Of a stretch of DNA of 64,000 bases, positions 56,573 to 64,000 are shown piece after piece; the stretch's first letter is position 1; each line of letters begins with the position of its first letter. The translations under genes and the position numbers were made by a program. Under the pieces are notes generated by a model that saw nothing but the letters and a program-made list of their open reading frames with translations, did not search any database and had not been told where the DNA came from. The DNA is from Lysobacter sp. (lineage in GTDB: Bacteria; Pseudomonadota; Gammaproteobacteria; Xanthomonadales; Xanthomonadaceae), in contig WYBC01000038.1 of NCBI GenBank assembly GCA_011526085.1, forward strand, positions 1-64,000, in the 5' to 3' direction.

Positions 56573-56776
56573 TCAGGCCGGCTCCGTCGCGGTCACCGCA
56601 TAGCCTTCGGCGGCGATCGCGACCGCGGCCTGCTCCGCGGCGAAGTCGCCGGTCACCACGACGGTGCCGGCGCTCAGGTCGACATCGACCCGGGCATCGG
56701 CGTTCAGCGCGTGGATGGCGCGGGTGATCGCGCGGACGCAGTGGCCGCAATGCATGCCTTCGACAGTGAATTTCAT
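56573..56776 (-). CDS. copZ: HMA-domain copper chaperone (CopZ-like)
   Basis: A 67-residue single heavy-metal-associated domain with the metal site MHCGHC (Cys10, Cys13). CopZ-type chaperones carry Cu(I) in the cytosol to P1B ATPases. It is transcribed away from the copper ATPase, under a CueR-type promoter at 56818-56848. GGGAGC lies before the ATG. The downstream copLAB genes may be read from the same promoter. Confidence 0.92.
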   Translation of the reverse strand: MKFTVEGMHCGHCVRAITRAIHALNADARVDVDLSAGTVVVTGDFAAEQAAVAIAAEGYAVTATEPA

Positions 56777-56817
56777 AGGGTGCTCCCGAGCAGGCCGGCG
56801 ACACTGCCGACGCGCAC

Positions 56818-56848
56818 AGCCTGCAGCTTGCCACGGGGGCAAGGTCAA
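56818..56848 (-). promoter_or_regulatory. CueR-type promoter of the chaperone/copLAB unit
   Basis: On the minus strand TTGACC (56843-56848), a 19-base spacer TTGCCCCCGTGGCAAGCTG and CAGGCT (56818-56823). The 19-base spacing and the dyad CTTGCC-N5-GGCAAG are those of MerR/CueR-activated promoters. It mirrors the promoter at 56909 on the other strand. Confidence 0.8.
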
Positions 56849-56908
56849 CACCGGCCGGACGTGAACGGGAGCGTCGGCACGGTATCGGCGATGCGCGACC
56901 GCCGCCGC

Positions 56909-56939
56909 TTGACCTTGCCATCGTGGGAAGCTGCAGGCT
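56909..56939 (+). promoter_or_regulatory. CueR-type promoter of the copper ATPase gene
   Basis: TTGACC (56909-56914), a 19-base spacer TTGCCATCGTGGGAAGCTG and CAGGCT (56934-56939), nearly identical to the promoter at 56818-56848 read on the other strand. The atypical 19-base spacer with internal dyad is the mark of CueR targets; cueR itself follows the ATPase. Confidence 0.8.
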
Positions 56940-56967
56940 GTCGGCACGTCAGCCATAGGTGTCCGCC

Positions 56968-59481
56968 ATGCACGACTCCAACGTCTCCACCAGCGCGCCG
57001 TCCGCCGGCGCCGCATCCAGCGGCGACGCATCCCTTGCCGCGCGCTCCTCCGGGTCGCTGCGCTTCCCGGTGCTGGGCATGACCTGCGCGTCCTGCGCGG
57101 GTCGGGTCGAGCGCGCGCTGCGCGAGGTGCCCGGCGTCGGCGAGGCCAGCGTCAATCCCGCCAGCGAACTCGCCGACGTGCGCATCGACGCGGATGCGGA
57201 CCCGGAGGCGACGACCGCGGCGATGACCGCCGCCGTCGCCGCCGCCGGCTATGCGGTGGCGAGCCGCGAGGTCGATCTCGCCATCGGTGGCATGACCTGC
57301 GCCTCCTGCGTGAACCGGGTCGAGCGAGCGCTCCGCACCGTGCCGGGTGTGCTGGAGGCGCGCGTGAACCTCGCCACCGAACGCGCCCGCGTCCGTGCGC
57401 TGGCGGCCGACGACGAGGCTTTCATCGCCCGCCTGATCGCCGCGGCGGCGGCGGCCGGCTACACCGCTCGCGTGCCGCAGGATGCGGTCGAAGCCGGCGA
57501 TGTGCAGGCGTCGTCGCACGGCGCGCCGATGACCCGCGAGACCCGCCATCTGCTGATCGCCGCCGCGCTGTCGCTGCCGCTGGTGGTGCCGATGCTGGCG
57601 TTGCCCTTCGGCGGACACGCGATGCTGCCGGGTTGGCTGCAACTGCTCCTGGCGACGCCGGTGCAGTTCTGGCTCGGCGCGCGCTTCTATCGCGCCGCCT
57701 GGGGTGCGCTGAAGGCGCGCAGCGGCAACATGGACCTGCTGGTCGCGCTGGGGACCAGCGCCGCCTACGGCCTGAGTGTGTACCAGCTGTTGCAACCGGC
57801 GCCGCACCATGGGGTGCGCCCGCTGTATTTCGAGGCGTCCGCGGTCGTCATCACCCTCATCCTGATGGGCAAATGGCTGGAGGCCCGCGCCAAGCGCCAG
57901 ACCACCGAGGCGATCCGCGCGCTGCAGGCGCTGCGCCCGACCCGCGCGCGGGTGCGGCGCGGCGACGGGGAGATCGAGGTGCCGATCGCCGAGGTCGCGG
58001 TCGGCGACGTGGTGGTGGTGCGCCCGGGCGAACGCTTTCCGGTGGACGGCGAGGTGATCGAAGGCGGCACCGAGGCCGACGAATCGCTGATCACCGGCGA
58101 ATCGCTGCCGGTGCCGAAGCACGCGGGCGACCGCGTCACCGGCGGCGCGGTGAACGGCGACGGCCGGGTCGCGGTGCGCACCGTCGCGGTCGGCGCGGAA
58201 AGCGCGCTGGCGCGGATCGTGCGCATGGTCGAGGACGCGCAGGCCGGAAAGGCGCCGATCCAGGCGCTGGTCGATCGGGTCAGCGCGGTGTTCGTGCCGG
58301 TGGTGGTCGCGCTCGCGCTGGCGACGCTGCTCGGCTGGGGCTTCGTCGGCGGCGACTGGAGCGTCGCGATCCTCAACGCGGTGGCGGTGCTGGTCATCGC
58401 CTGTCCCTGCGCGCTCGGTCTGGCCACGCCGACCGCGGTGATGGCCGGCACCGGCGTCGCCGCGCGCGCCGGCATCCTCATCAAGGACGCCGGTGCGCTC
58501 GAGCTGGCGCATCAGGTCTCGATCGTCGCGTTCGACAAGACCGGCACGCTCACCGAAGGCCGGCCGGCGCTGGACGACAGTCTCGCGGTCGACGGCCAGC
58601 CGCGGCGGATGCTGGCGTTGGCCGCGTCGCTGCAACAGGGCAGCGAGCACCCGCTGGCGAAGGCGGTGCTGGCCGCGCATGGCGACGGCGCGCGCTGGCC
58701 CGCGCGCGATGTGCGCGCGGTGCCCGGCCGCGGCGTCCGCGGCGTGGTCGAAGGCCGCACGCTGCTGCTCGGCAGCGCACGGATGATGGCGGACGCCGGC
58801 GTCGATCCGTCGTCGCTGTCCGAGCGCGCCGATGCGTGGGTCGCCGCCGGCTGCACCGTGTCGTGGCTGGCGGAAACGCGGGACGGCATCACCCTGCCGC
58901 TCGGCCTGCTCGCGTTCCGCGACCGTCCCCGCGCCGGCGCCGCGGACGCCATCGCACGGCTGCGCGCGCTCGGCCTGCGCACGGTGATGATCTCCGGCGA
59001 CAACGCCGGCGCCGCGGCCGCGGTCGCGACCGCGCTGGGCATCGACGACGTGCGCGCGAACGTGTTGCCGGAACAGAAGGCCGATGCGGTCCGCGCGCTC
59101 GCCGCGGACGGTCGGGTGGCGATGGTCGGCGACGGCATCAACGACGCCCCGGCGCTGGCCGCCGCCGATGTCGGCATCGCGATGGGCAGCGGCACCGATG
59201 TCGCGATGCATGCGGCCGGCATCACCCTGATGCGCGGCGATCTCGACCTGGTCGCGGCCGCGCTCGACATCTCGCGACGCACCGTGCGCAAGATCCGCCA
59301 GAATCTGTTCTGGGCGTTCGCCTACAACATCGTCGGCATCCCGCTGGCCGCGTTCGGTCTGCTGGATCCGGTGGTGGCCGGCGCGGCGATGGCGTTCTCG
59401 TCGGTGAGCGTGATCGGCAACACCCTGCTGTTGCGGCGCTGGCGAGCGCCGCGGCACCGCGACATCGCCACGCACGTCTGA
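56968..59481 (+). CDS. copA: copper-exporting P1B-type ATPase
   Basis: An 837-residue Cu(I) export pump of the inner membrane. Two N-terminal HMA domains carry GMTCASC at residues 37-43 and 108-114. The membrane metal site is C479-P-C481 ([12 protein letters not shown]); the actuator has ITGESLPV; the phosphorylated Asp is in DKTGTLTEG (Asp523); SEHPLAKAV and [10 protein letters not shown] complete the nucleotide and hinge sites. ATG at 56968 is used; GTG at 56959 is also possible. The gene is followed by cueR after 10 bp. (Not the same gene as the multicopper oxidase also called CopA.). Confidence 0.96.
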   Translation: MHDSNVSTSAPSAGAASSGDASLAARSSGSLRFPVLGMTCASCAGRVERALREVPGVGEASVNPASELADVRIDADADPEATTAAMTAAVAAAGYAVASREVDLAIGGMTCASCVNRVERALRTVPGVLEARVNLATERARVRALAADDEAFIARLIAAAAAAGYTARVPQDAVEAGDVQASSHGAPMTRETRHLLIAAALSLPLVVPMLALPFGGHAMLPGWLQLLLATPVQFWLGARFYRAAWGALKARSGNMDLLVALGTSAAYGLSVYQLLQPAPHHGVRPLYFEASAVVITLILMGKWLEARAKRQTTEAIRALQALRPTRARVRRGDGEIEVPIAEVAVGDVVVVRPGERFPVDGEVIEGGTEADESLITGESLPVPKHAGDRVTGGAVNGDGRVAVRTVAVGAESALARIVRMVEDAQAGKAPIQALVDRVSAVFVPVVVALALATLLGWGFVGGDWSVAILNAVAVLVIACPCALGLATPTAVMAGTGVAARAGILIKDAGALELAHQVSIVAFDKTGTLTEGRPALDDSLAVDGQPRRMLALAASLQQGSEHPLAKAVLAAHGDGARWPARDVRAVPGRGVRGVVEGRTLLLGSARMMADAGVDPSSLSERADAWVAAGCTVSWLAETRDGITLPLGLLAFRDRPRAGAADAIARLRALGLRTVMISGDNAGAAAAVATALGIDDVRANVLPEQKADAVRALAADGRVAMVGDGINDAPALAAADVGIAMGSGTDVAMHAAGITLMRGDLDLVAAALDISRRTVRKIRQNLFWAFAYNIVGIPLAAFGLLDPVVAGAAMAFSSVSVIGNTLLLRRWRAPRHRDIATHV

Positions 59482-59491
59482 GGATCGCGCC

Positions 59492-59968
59492 ATGGCCAAA
59501 TCCACCGTCCGTCCCGAACTGGCCGAAGCCCGCGGCCAGGGCCTGCACAACATCGGCGAAGCGGCGGCGCTGACCGGCGCCAGCGCGAAGATGATCCGCC
59601 ATTACGAAGCCATCGGCCTGCTGCCGCAGGCGGGCCGCACCTTCGCCGGCTACCGCCTCTACGGCGATGCCGACCTGCATCGCATCCGCTTCATCAAGCG
59701 TGCGCGCGGACTCGGCTTCGCGATGAAGCAGATCGAAGCGCTGCTGGGTCTGTGGGGCGACCGCCACCGCGCCAGCGCCGAGGTGAAGGCGCTCGCGCTC
59801 GCGCATGCGACGGCGCTCGCGGAGAAGATCGCCGAAATGGAAGCGATGCGACGCACGCTCGAAGACCTCGCCGCGCGCTGCCACGGCGACGATCGTCCGG
59901 ACTGCCCGATCCTCGACGATCTGGCGGCGGCCCCGGCGTCAAACTGCACGACGTCGAACTGCCCGTAG
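59492..59968 (+). CDS. cueR: copper-responsive MerR regulator CueR
   Basis: A 158-residue MerR-family activator. Residues 18-85 are the winged-helix DNA-binding domain (NIGEAAALTGASAKMIRHYEAIGLLP; FIKRARGLGF). The metal loop is C130-HGDDRPD-C138, eight residues apart as in CueR for Cu(I), Ag(I) and Au(I). A short Cys-containing tail (SNCTTSNC) is unusual. It lies in one operon with the copper ATPase and should act on both CueR-type promoters at 56.8-56.9 kb. Its stop TAG lies in a GTAG sequence. Confidence 0.94.
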   Translation: MAKSTVRPELAEARGQGLHNIGEAAALTGASAKMIRHYEAIGLLPQAGRTFAGYRLYGDADLHRIRFIKRARGLGFAMKQIEALLGLWGDRHRASAEVKALALAHATALAEKIAEMEAMRRTLEDLAARCHGDDRPDCPILDDLAAAPASNCTTSNCP

Positions 59969-59989
59969 CCGCTCAGCTCCACGCCCGTC

Positions 59990-60009
59990 GTCCCGGCGAA
60001 GGCCGGGAC
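59990..60009. repeat. GTCCCGGC/GCCGGGAC palindrome
   Basis: An eight-base-pair stem around GAAG, the kind of dispersed extragenic palindrome (CCCGGCGAAGGCCGGGAC) common in proteobacteria. It follows cueR. Confidence 0.6.
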
Positions 60010-60137
60010 CCGGCGTTTGAGCTTCGGCGGTTCCGGCAGCGACCGATTCGGATGCCGCATCCTCGGGTGTCGAGCGAGCCGCTGCCATGCGATTGATTTG
60101 ATTGATCGTGATGGCGTTGACAGTGTGTTGGAGGGCG

Positions 60138-60173
60138 GATCAGACTCGAACAGTGCCCTTTTGGGGTCTGATC
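60138..60173. repeat. GATCAGAC / GTCTGATC inverted repeat
   Basis: Eight-base arms at 60138-60145 and 60166-60173 enclose a 20-base loop with GTGCCC-TTTTGGGG. It lies immediately upstream of the low-GC gene and could be a boundary of transferred DNA. Confidence 0.55.
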
Positions 60174-60191
60174 GTAGTTAGGGCTCATCAT

Positions 60192-60956
60192 ATGCGTGCT
60201 CCACTCCGCACATCTTGGTTTCGCATAGTCATCGTTGCCGTCGCGCTTATCGCTTTGACCGCCGTCTACCCCTTCACCGAGCACGCCGTCCTCCGTGAAG
60301 GCACTGCTAAGGCTTTGCAAGGGTCAACCTTGCTTTTTGCCATCTGCACCGCACTCTCACTCGCTCTTCTCAACAACTACGTAAAAGGCCTAACAGAAGC
60401 TGCGCTTAAGCGTGTGACAGACGTAAGGGTCATCGTTGAGAGGCTTTACGACGAATTGCACAAGTCAGAGGATGAAGACACCAAGGAGATCGTTGAAGAC
60501 TACCTTCTACCACTTCTCTCCTTCTCAACAAATCAGTGGCTCGCATTTGATCCGCTCAAACCGGTCCTTGAGCGGATAGTCGAACCCTTAACTAGGCTCC
60601 AACACCGCAATCCGGCCGTTGCGCCGCGGCACTTCCTTCGACTGGAAGACGAAATAAATCAATTGGGTTTGATCTACATCCGACGAGTTGTCTCTGGCCT
60701 TCACTCCAAGACAATTGAAGGCTCCTTCCTGCTTGTCAGCGTTGGCATTTTTGGTCTGTTTCTGGTCGCACTCCTACCGCATGGCTTTACCCCAGACTAC
60801 ACAGCAGTCGCTTCTGCCATCGCTATCGCCATATTCGCTGTTATGGAGTTGCTCTTGCTAGCTGGCTACATCCGGCAGGAGTCCGAAGAGGAACTCCCTA
60901 ACTACGCGGATGATGATGACGAGAAACTACCAACGGAATATGGGAATGAGACGTAA
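60192..60956 (+). CDS. orphan membrane protein of low GC content
   Basis: A 254-residue protein with two N-terminal hydrophobic segments (about 9-27 and 38-58), a central soluble helical region (about 65-185) and two C-terminal segments (about 190-210 and 216-235), ending in an acidic tail (EESEEELPNYADDDDEK). No family recognised. Codon use and base composition (roughly half GC) differ sharply from the ~70 percent neighbours, which points to acquisition from another source. ATG at 60192 is used; the frame is open to 60102. Confidence 0.7.
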   Translation: MRAPLRTSWFRIVIVAVALIALTAVYPFTEHAVLREGTAKALQGSTLLFAICTALSLALLNNYVKGLTEAALKRVTDVRVIVERLYDELHKSEDEDTKEIVEDYLLPLLSFSTNQWLAFDPLKPVLERIVEPLTRLQHRNPAVAPRHFLRLEDEINQLGLIYIRRVVSGLHSKTIEGSFLLVSVGIFGLFLVALLPHGFTPDYTAVASAIAIAIFAVMELLLLAGYIRQESEEELPNYADDDDEKLPTEYGNET

Positions 60957-60965
60957 CAAGAGCAA

Positions 60966-61057
60966 GTAGCCCGGTTAAGGCCGCAGGCCGCACCCGGGAA
61001 TTCAGAGATAACTGTGATCTTTGTCCCGGGTAAGCGCCTTGCGCTTACCCGGGCTAC
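60966..61057. repeat. GTAGCCCGG inverted palindrome pair
   Basis: GTAGCCCGG (60966-60974) and CCGGGCTAC (61049-61057) face each other; between them lie GCCGCAGGC and GCGCC-TT-GCGC stems. A second, related pair is at 61321-61412, so the small gene at 61088 is bracketed by two of these. Confidence 0.7.
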
Positions 61058-61087
61058 GAGATTTAACTCAATCCTCAGAGACGGCGC

Positions 61088-61324
61088 ATGGGCAAGTGGA
61101 TCATCGTGATCGGCGCGATCATTCTGTTCGTCGGTTTGCTCGGATTCTCGCCGATCGCCGGCTTCCTCCCGGTCTCTCTCGTGTTGCCGTCCAGCGATCC
61201 ACACACCTATTACCGAGTCGTTCCGACGGGTGCAGAGTCTGCTCTCGCATCTTCATTGCTTGCGGCAACCGGGTTACTGCTCTGCGTCGCAGGCTTCGTG
61301 ATTCACCGGCGGCGCAGCAAGTAG
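61088..61324 (+). CDS. small two-helix membrane protein between repeats
   Basis: A 78-residue protein with segments at about 5-27 and 52-71 and a basic end (HRRRSK). Its TAG stop is formed by the GTAG head of the following repeat. No family is recognised. Confidence 0.5.
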   Translation: MGKWIIVIGAIILFVGLLGFSPIAGFLPVSLVLPSSDPHTYYRVVPTGAESALASSLLAATGLLLCVAGFVIHRRRSK

Positions 61325-61412
61325 CCAGGGCAAAGCCGCAGGCCGCACCCGGGAATCCGGAGAGTACGGCGATCGTTCTCCCGGGTGCGCGCCTTGCGCC
61401 TGTTGGGGCTGC
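61321..61412. repeat. second GTAGCC palindrome pair
   Basis: Begins GTAGCCAGGGC and contains GCCGCAGGCCGCACCCGGGAA as at 60981, then the facing arm TCCCGGGTGCGCGCCTTGCGCC. It is a diverged copy of 60966-61057. The spacer 61325-61613 otherwise holds only repeats. Confidence 0.65.
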
Positions 61413-61458
61413 GGGGCTTCGGTTGATGCAGCCTGCAGTTGCTGCTCCACCCAAGCGC

Positions 61459-61481
61459 TCGGGCCTGAAGGCCCTCCTACG
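61459..61481. repeat. single GTAG palindrome identical to the 17.6-kb copy
   Basis: These 23 bases are identical to 17611-17633, 44 kb away, and contain the stem GGGCC-TGAA-GGCCC with a CTAC end. Confidence 0.85.
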
Positions 61482-61613
61482 AGGGCATGCGGACTCGCTT
61501 GCGGTGGGGTCATTCCTGCCGTCCCATGCCATGGCGCCGACATCCCCCCTGCGCTACGCTGCCACCCGTCCGCCATCCCGCTGCCGCGATGGCTCACTTC
61601 AGGCGTCGAACAC

Positions 61614-62135
61614 ATGCGAACCGCCACGTGCGCACTCCTCATCCTCGCCGCCATGCCTGCGCTGGCGTCCGACGGGATCGTGCCGACGAGCGATCCCGGC
61701 AGCGACTGTGTCGCGGCCACGCTCCAGGCGGACTGGACCCCGCGGAATCGCCGGTACGATGAAGCCTATTGCGCCGTGAACGAGGCGCGCGATGCGTACG
61801 AGCGTTGCCTGCGCAACGTCTCGATGCACAAGGACAAATCGATTGCGTTTTTCACCGACCGATGCAACGCCGAGGACGAAGGCGCCTACGTCAGCTTCAA
61901 CGGCCGGACGCACCATGTCCGGCGGCAGCCACAGGCACCGCACCGTCATGTCCGGTACGCCGGAACGTACACGGGCGATGGCGTGGTCGTGCGCATCGTG
62001 CCGAGACGGCTGATCGAGCGCCACGTCGACCCGTCGGACCCGCTGGATGTGCGGGTGCGCTATGCGGTCGATGTCGAGATCCGGTACGGCGGCGAGACCG
62101 CGAGGATCGCCGCCGTCTACGACGATCAACGCTGA
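61614..62135 (+). CDS. exported hypothetical protein
   Basis: A 173-residue protein with a signal peptide (MRTATCALLILAAMPALA). The mature part has four Cys (about 32, 53, 65, 84) in the first half and a basic, beta-rich second half (HVRYAGTYTGDGVVVRIVPRR). Not recognised. Confidence 0.6.
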   Translation: MRTATCALLILAAMPALASDGIVPTSDPGSDCVAATLQADWTPRNRRYDEAYCAVNEARDAYERCLRNVSMHKDKSIAFFTDRCNAEDEGAYVSFNGRTHHVRRQPQAPHRHVRYAGTYTGDGVVVRIVPRRLIERHVDPSDPLDVRVRYAVDVEIRYGGETARIAAVYDDQR

Positions 62136-62192
62136 TCGCAGCCGCTTGTCCAGCCTTCCTGTCGGGCCGATTCCGCCGGTATTCGCGTCCGC

Positions 62193-62483
62193 ATGAAAAG
62201 CATCCAGAAATTCAGTTGGGCGGCATCCGGCGCATGTGCGATGTTCGCCATGCTGCTCATCCTGCTGGCGATCATTCCGACGCCCAGGGCCGATGACCAT
62301 CACGGCGGCATCTATTTGCTGGTGTTGGCGATGATCCTGTTGCCGATGTCGGCTTGTTTCTTCTTGATCGGTGTGTGGTTCAGGAAATCATGGCCCGGTA
62401 AATGGCTGGTGCTCATCGTGCCAGCAGCAGCGTTCGTGGGCTTCATCGTATCGTCCCTGATCGGTATCTTCCCACCCATCTGA
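62193..62483 (+). CDS. three-helix membrane protein
   Basis: A 96-residue hydrophobic protein with segments at about 12-28, 40-62 and 72-92. No family recognised. It follows the exported hypothetical protein by 57 bp and may share its transcript. Confidence 0.55.
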   Translation: MKSIQKFSWAASGACAMFAMLLILLAIIPTPRADDHHGGIYLLVLAMILLPMSACFFLIGVWFRKSWPGKWLVLIVPAAAFVGFIVSSLIGIFPPI

Positions 62484-62558
62484 CGGCGGCGGACGGTTCG
62501 CGTATCCGCCTGTTCCGCGCCTTCGTCCCGCCCTGTGGCGCCACGCGTATCTGCCGTC

Positions 62559-62575
62559 TGCTTGACCTGCGTCAG
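62559..62575 (+). promoter_or_regulatory. FNR/Dnr-like box upstream of nirK
   Basis: TGCTTGACCTGCGTCA (62559-62574), identical to the element before norB (46709). The core TTGAC-CTGC-GTCAG is centred about 75 bp before the nirK ATG. Confidence 0.7.
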
Positions 62576-62642
62576 GGCGCCACCGGCTCCCGCGGACGGA
62601 GCATGTTCCCGGTGATCGGAGAACCGATCGGGGAGAACGACG

Positions 62643-64000
62643 ATGAGACATGCCTACATGAGAACGCTCGCGCTGGCGGTCGCCGCCGCGCTGGCGCTGG
62701 CCGCCTGCGGAGGGACGCGGACGTCCACGGACACGGCCGCCGACACCGGCGGCTCCGCGAAAGGCGATTTCGGTCCGCCGCAGGGCGCGCCGGTGAAGGC
62801 GGTGCTGACCGCGCCGCCGAACGTCCCGCCGCCGACCGGGCGCAGCGCGCCGGCGAAGGTCGTGGTCGAGCTGGACGTGATCGAGAAGGAGATGCCGATC
62901 TCCGAAGGCGTGACCTACACCTTCTGGACCTTCGGCGGCACCGTGCCGGGCAGTTTCATCCGCGTGCGCCAGGGCGACACGGTGGAGTTCCACCTGCGCA
63001 ACATGCCGGACAGCAAGATGCCGCACAACATCGACCTGCACGGTGTCACCGGGCCCGGCGGCGGCGCGGCGTCGAGCTTCACCGCGCCGGGCCACCACAG
63101 CCGGTTCACGTTCAAGGCGCTCAATGCCGGGCTGTACGTGTATCACTGCGCGACCGCACCGGTGGGCATGCACGTGGCCAACGGCATGTACGGCCTGATC
63201 CTGGTCGAGCCGCCGGAAGGGCTGCCGAAAGTCGATCGCGAGTACTACGTGATGCAGGGCGATTTCTACACCCGCGGCAAATACCGCGAGAAGGGCCATC
63301 AGCCGTTCGACATGGAAAAGGCGATCGACGAGCATCCCACCTACGTGCTGTTCAACGGCATGGAAGGCGCGATGACCGGCGACCGCGCGCTCACCGCGAA
63401 GACCGGCGAAACCGTGCGCCTCTACGTCGGCAACGGCGGCCCGAACCTGGTGTCGAGCTTCCACGTGATCGGCGAGATCTTCGACAAGGTCTGGTTCGAG
63501 GGCGGCACGAAGTACCAGGAAAACGTGCAGACCACGCTGATTCCCGCGGGCGGTTCGGCCATCGCCGAATTCCGCATGGAGGTGCCGGGCACCTACGTGC
63601 TGGTCGACCACAGCATCTTCCGCGCGTTCAACAAGGGCGCGCTGGCGATGTTGCGCGCCGATGGCGCCGAGCGCAGGGACATCTACTCGGGCAAGGAACT
63701 GGACGAAGTGTATGTCGGCGATCGCGCCAATCCGAACCTGGCCGCGGTCAGCGAGGCCACCACGTCGGCGAAGGCCGGTGCGCTCACCATCGACCAGCAG
63801 GCGAAGGCGGGACAGGCGCTGTTCGCCGGCACGTGCTCCACCTGCCACCAGCCGAACGGGCAGGGCATGGAAGGCGTGTTCCCGCCGCTGGCGAAGTCGG
63901 ACTGGATCGCGGCCGATCCAACGCGCCTGCCGCGGGTGATCCTGCACGGGTTGAACGGCCCGCTGAAGGTCAACGGCAAGGATTACGCGTCGGTGATGCC
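62643..64000 (+). CDS. nirK: copper nitrite reductase with C-terminal cytochrome c domain (partial)
   Basis: The gene runs off the window after 452 codons with no stop. A lipobox-like LAAC at Cys22 suggests an outer- or inner-membrane lipoprotein. Type-1 copper ligands are His128, Cys169, His177 and Met182 ([24 protein letters not shown]); type-2 ligands are His133, His168 and His323 (VDHSIF), with Asp131 as catalytic acid. After about residue 380 a cytochrome c domain begins with C398-ST-C401-H402. It reduces nitrite to NO, which norB removes. GGGGAG precedes the ATG. Confidence 0.95.
   Translation, partial: MRHAYMRTLALAVAAALALAACGGTRTSTDTAADTGGSAKGDFGPPQGAPVKAVLTAPPNVPPPTGRSAPAKVVVELDVIEKEMPISEGVTYTFWTFGGTVPGSFIRVRQGDTVEFHLRNMPDSKMPHNIDLHGVTGPGGGAASSFTAPGHHSRFTFKALNAGLYVYHCATAPVGMHVANGMYGLILVEPPEGLPKVDREYYVMQGDFYTRGKYREKGHQPFDMEKAIDEHPTYVLFNGMEGAMTGDRALTAKTGETVRLYVGNGGPNLVSSFHVIGEIFDKVWFEGGTKYQENVQTTLIPAGGSAIAEFRMEVPGTYVLVDHSIFRAFNKGALAMLRADGAERRDIYSGKELDEVYVGDRANPNLAAVSEATTSAKAGALTIDQQAKAGQALFAGTCSTCHQPNGQGMEGVFPPLAKSDWIAADPTRLPRVILHGLNGPLKVNGKDYASVM

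Noticed and set aside
56845-59553. Minus-strand open frame of about 900 codons opposite the copper ATPase
   Set aside because: Antisense shadow rich in Arg and His; the plus frame has every P-type ATPase motif.

Overview
The window looks like a chromosomal piece of a high-GC gammaproteobacterium of the Lysobacteraceae (Xanthomonadaceae), in the neighbourhood of Lysobacter, Luteimonas or Thermomonas. This is inferred from the gene pairs (LytTR regulator-hemC; engB-cytochrome c4-dsbA-dsbA; hemN-fnr; copL-copA-copB), from the strongly GC-biased third codon positions, and from many extragenic palindromes with a GTAG head of the kind known from Stenotrophomonas and its relatives. I see no rRNA, tRNA, CRISPR array, phage genes or intact insertion sequence. 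Most of the window is chromosomal housekeeping and stress-response sequence, with a few accessory patches.

Layout. 0.2-2.0 kb: AlgR-like LytTR regulator and hemC. 2.2-7.1 kb (minus): a three-subunit molybdopterin oxidoreductase, best read as SoeABC-like (quinone-linked sulfite dehydrogenase), with an extra two-helix membrane protein between A and B joined to both by ATGA overlaps. 7.2-13.7 kb: LolA-like and DUF3047 exported proteins, a WYL regulator, small membrane proteins and a prolyl oligopeptidase. 14.0-17.4 kb: an accessory patch with a protein-tyrosine-phosphatase-like protein, a hypothetical protein and a secreted beta-helix protein. 17.7-25.9 kb: DUF924, GFA-like and AMP nucleosidase genes, then a tandem amidohydrolase pair whose second member lacks metal ligands, then HCCA isomerase, DegV and Dph6-like genes.

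26.0-28.4 kb (minus) is the formaldehyde detoxification operon frmR-adhC-fghA, with an operator/promoter lying on the frmR start codon. 28.6-40.3 kb holds GNAT, CapA-like, PEP carboxylase (ppc), glutamate-cysteine ligase, an incomplete oligopeptide transporter (OppA, then a VIT-type metal transporter, then OppB), a DUF5648-repeat secreted protein and a DUF2007 protein. 40.3-44.3 kb holds engB, cytochrome c4, two different DsbA lipoproteins and an endonuclease/exonuclease/phosphatase-family protein.

44.4-50.3 kb and 62.6-64 kb make up a nitrite-to-nitrous-oxide respiration module: hemN behind a clear FNR box, the FNR/Anr regulator, quinol-dependent NO reductase norB, nnrS and, at the right edge, nirK with a C-terminal cytochrome c domain (cut by the window end). 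norB and nirK share an identical 16-base promoter element 16 kb apart. Between them lie a subtilase whose catalytic Asp position holds Glu, preceded by a possible leader ORF, and a copper cluster: copB-copA-copL and a small copper chaperone on minus, and the P1B copper ATPase and CueR on plus. The chaperone and ATPase are driven by two nearly identical back-to-back CueR-type promoters. NirK is a copper enzyme, so copper handling and denitrification sit side by side. A low-GC orphan membrane-protein gene (60.2-61.0 kb), surrounded by palindromic repeats, is the clearest candidate for recent acquisition.
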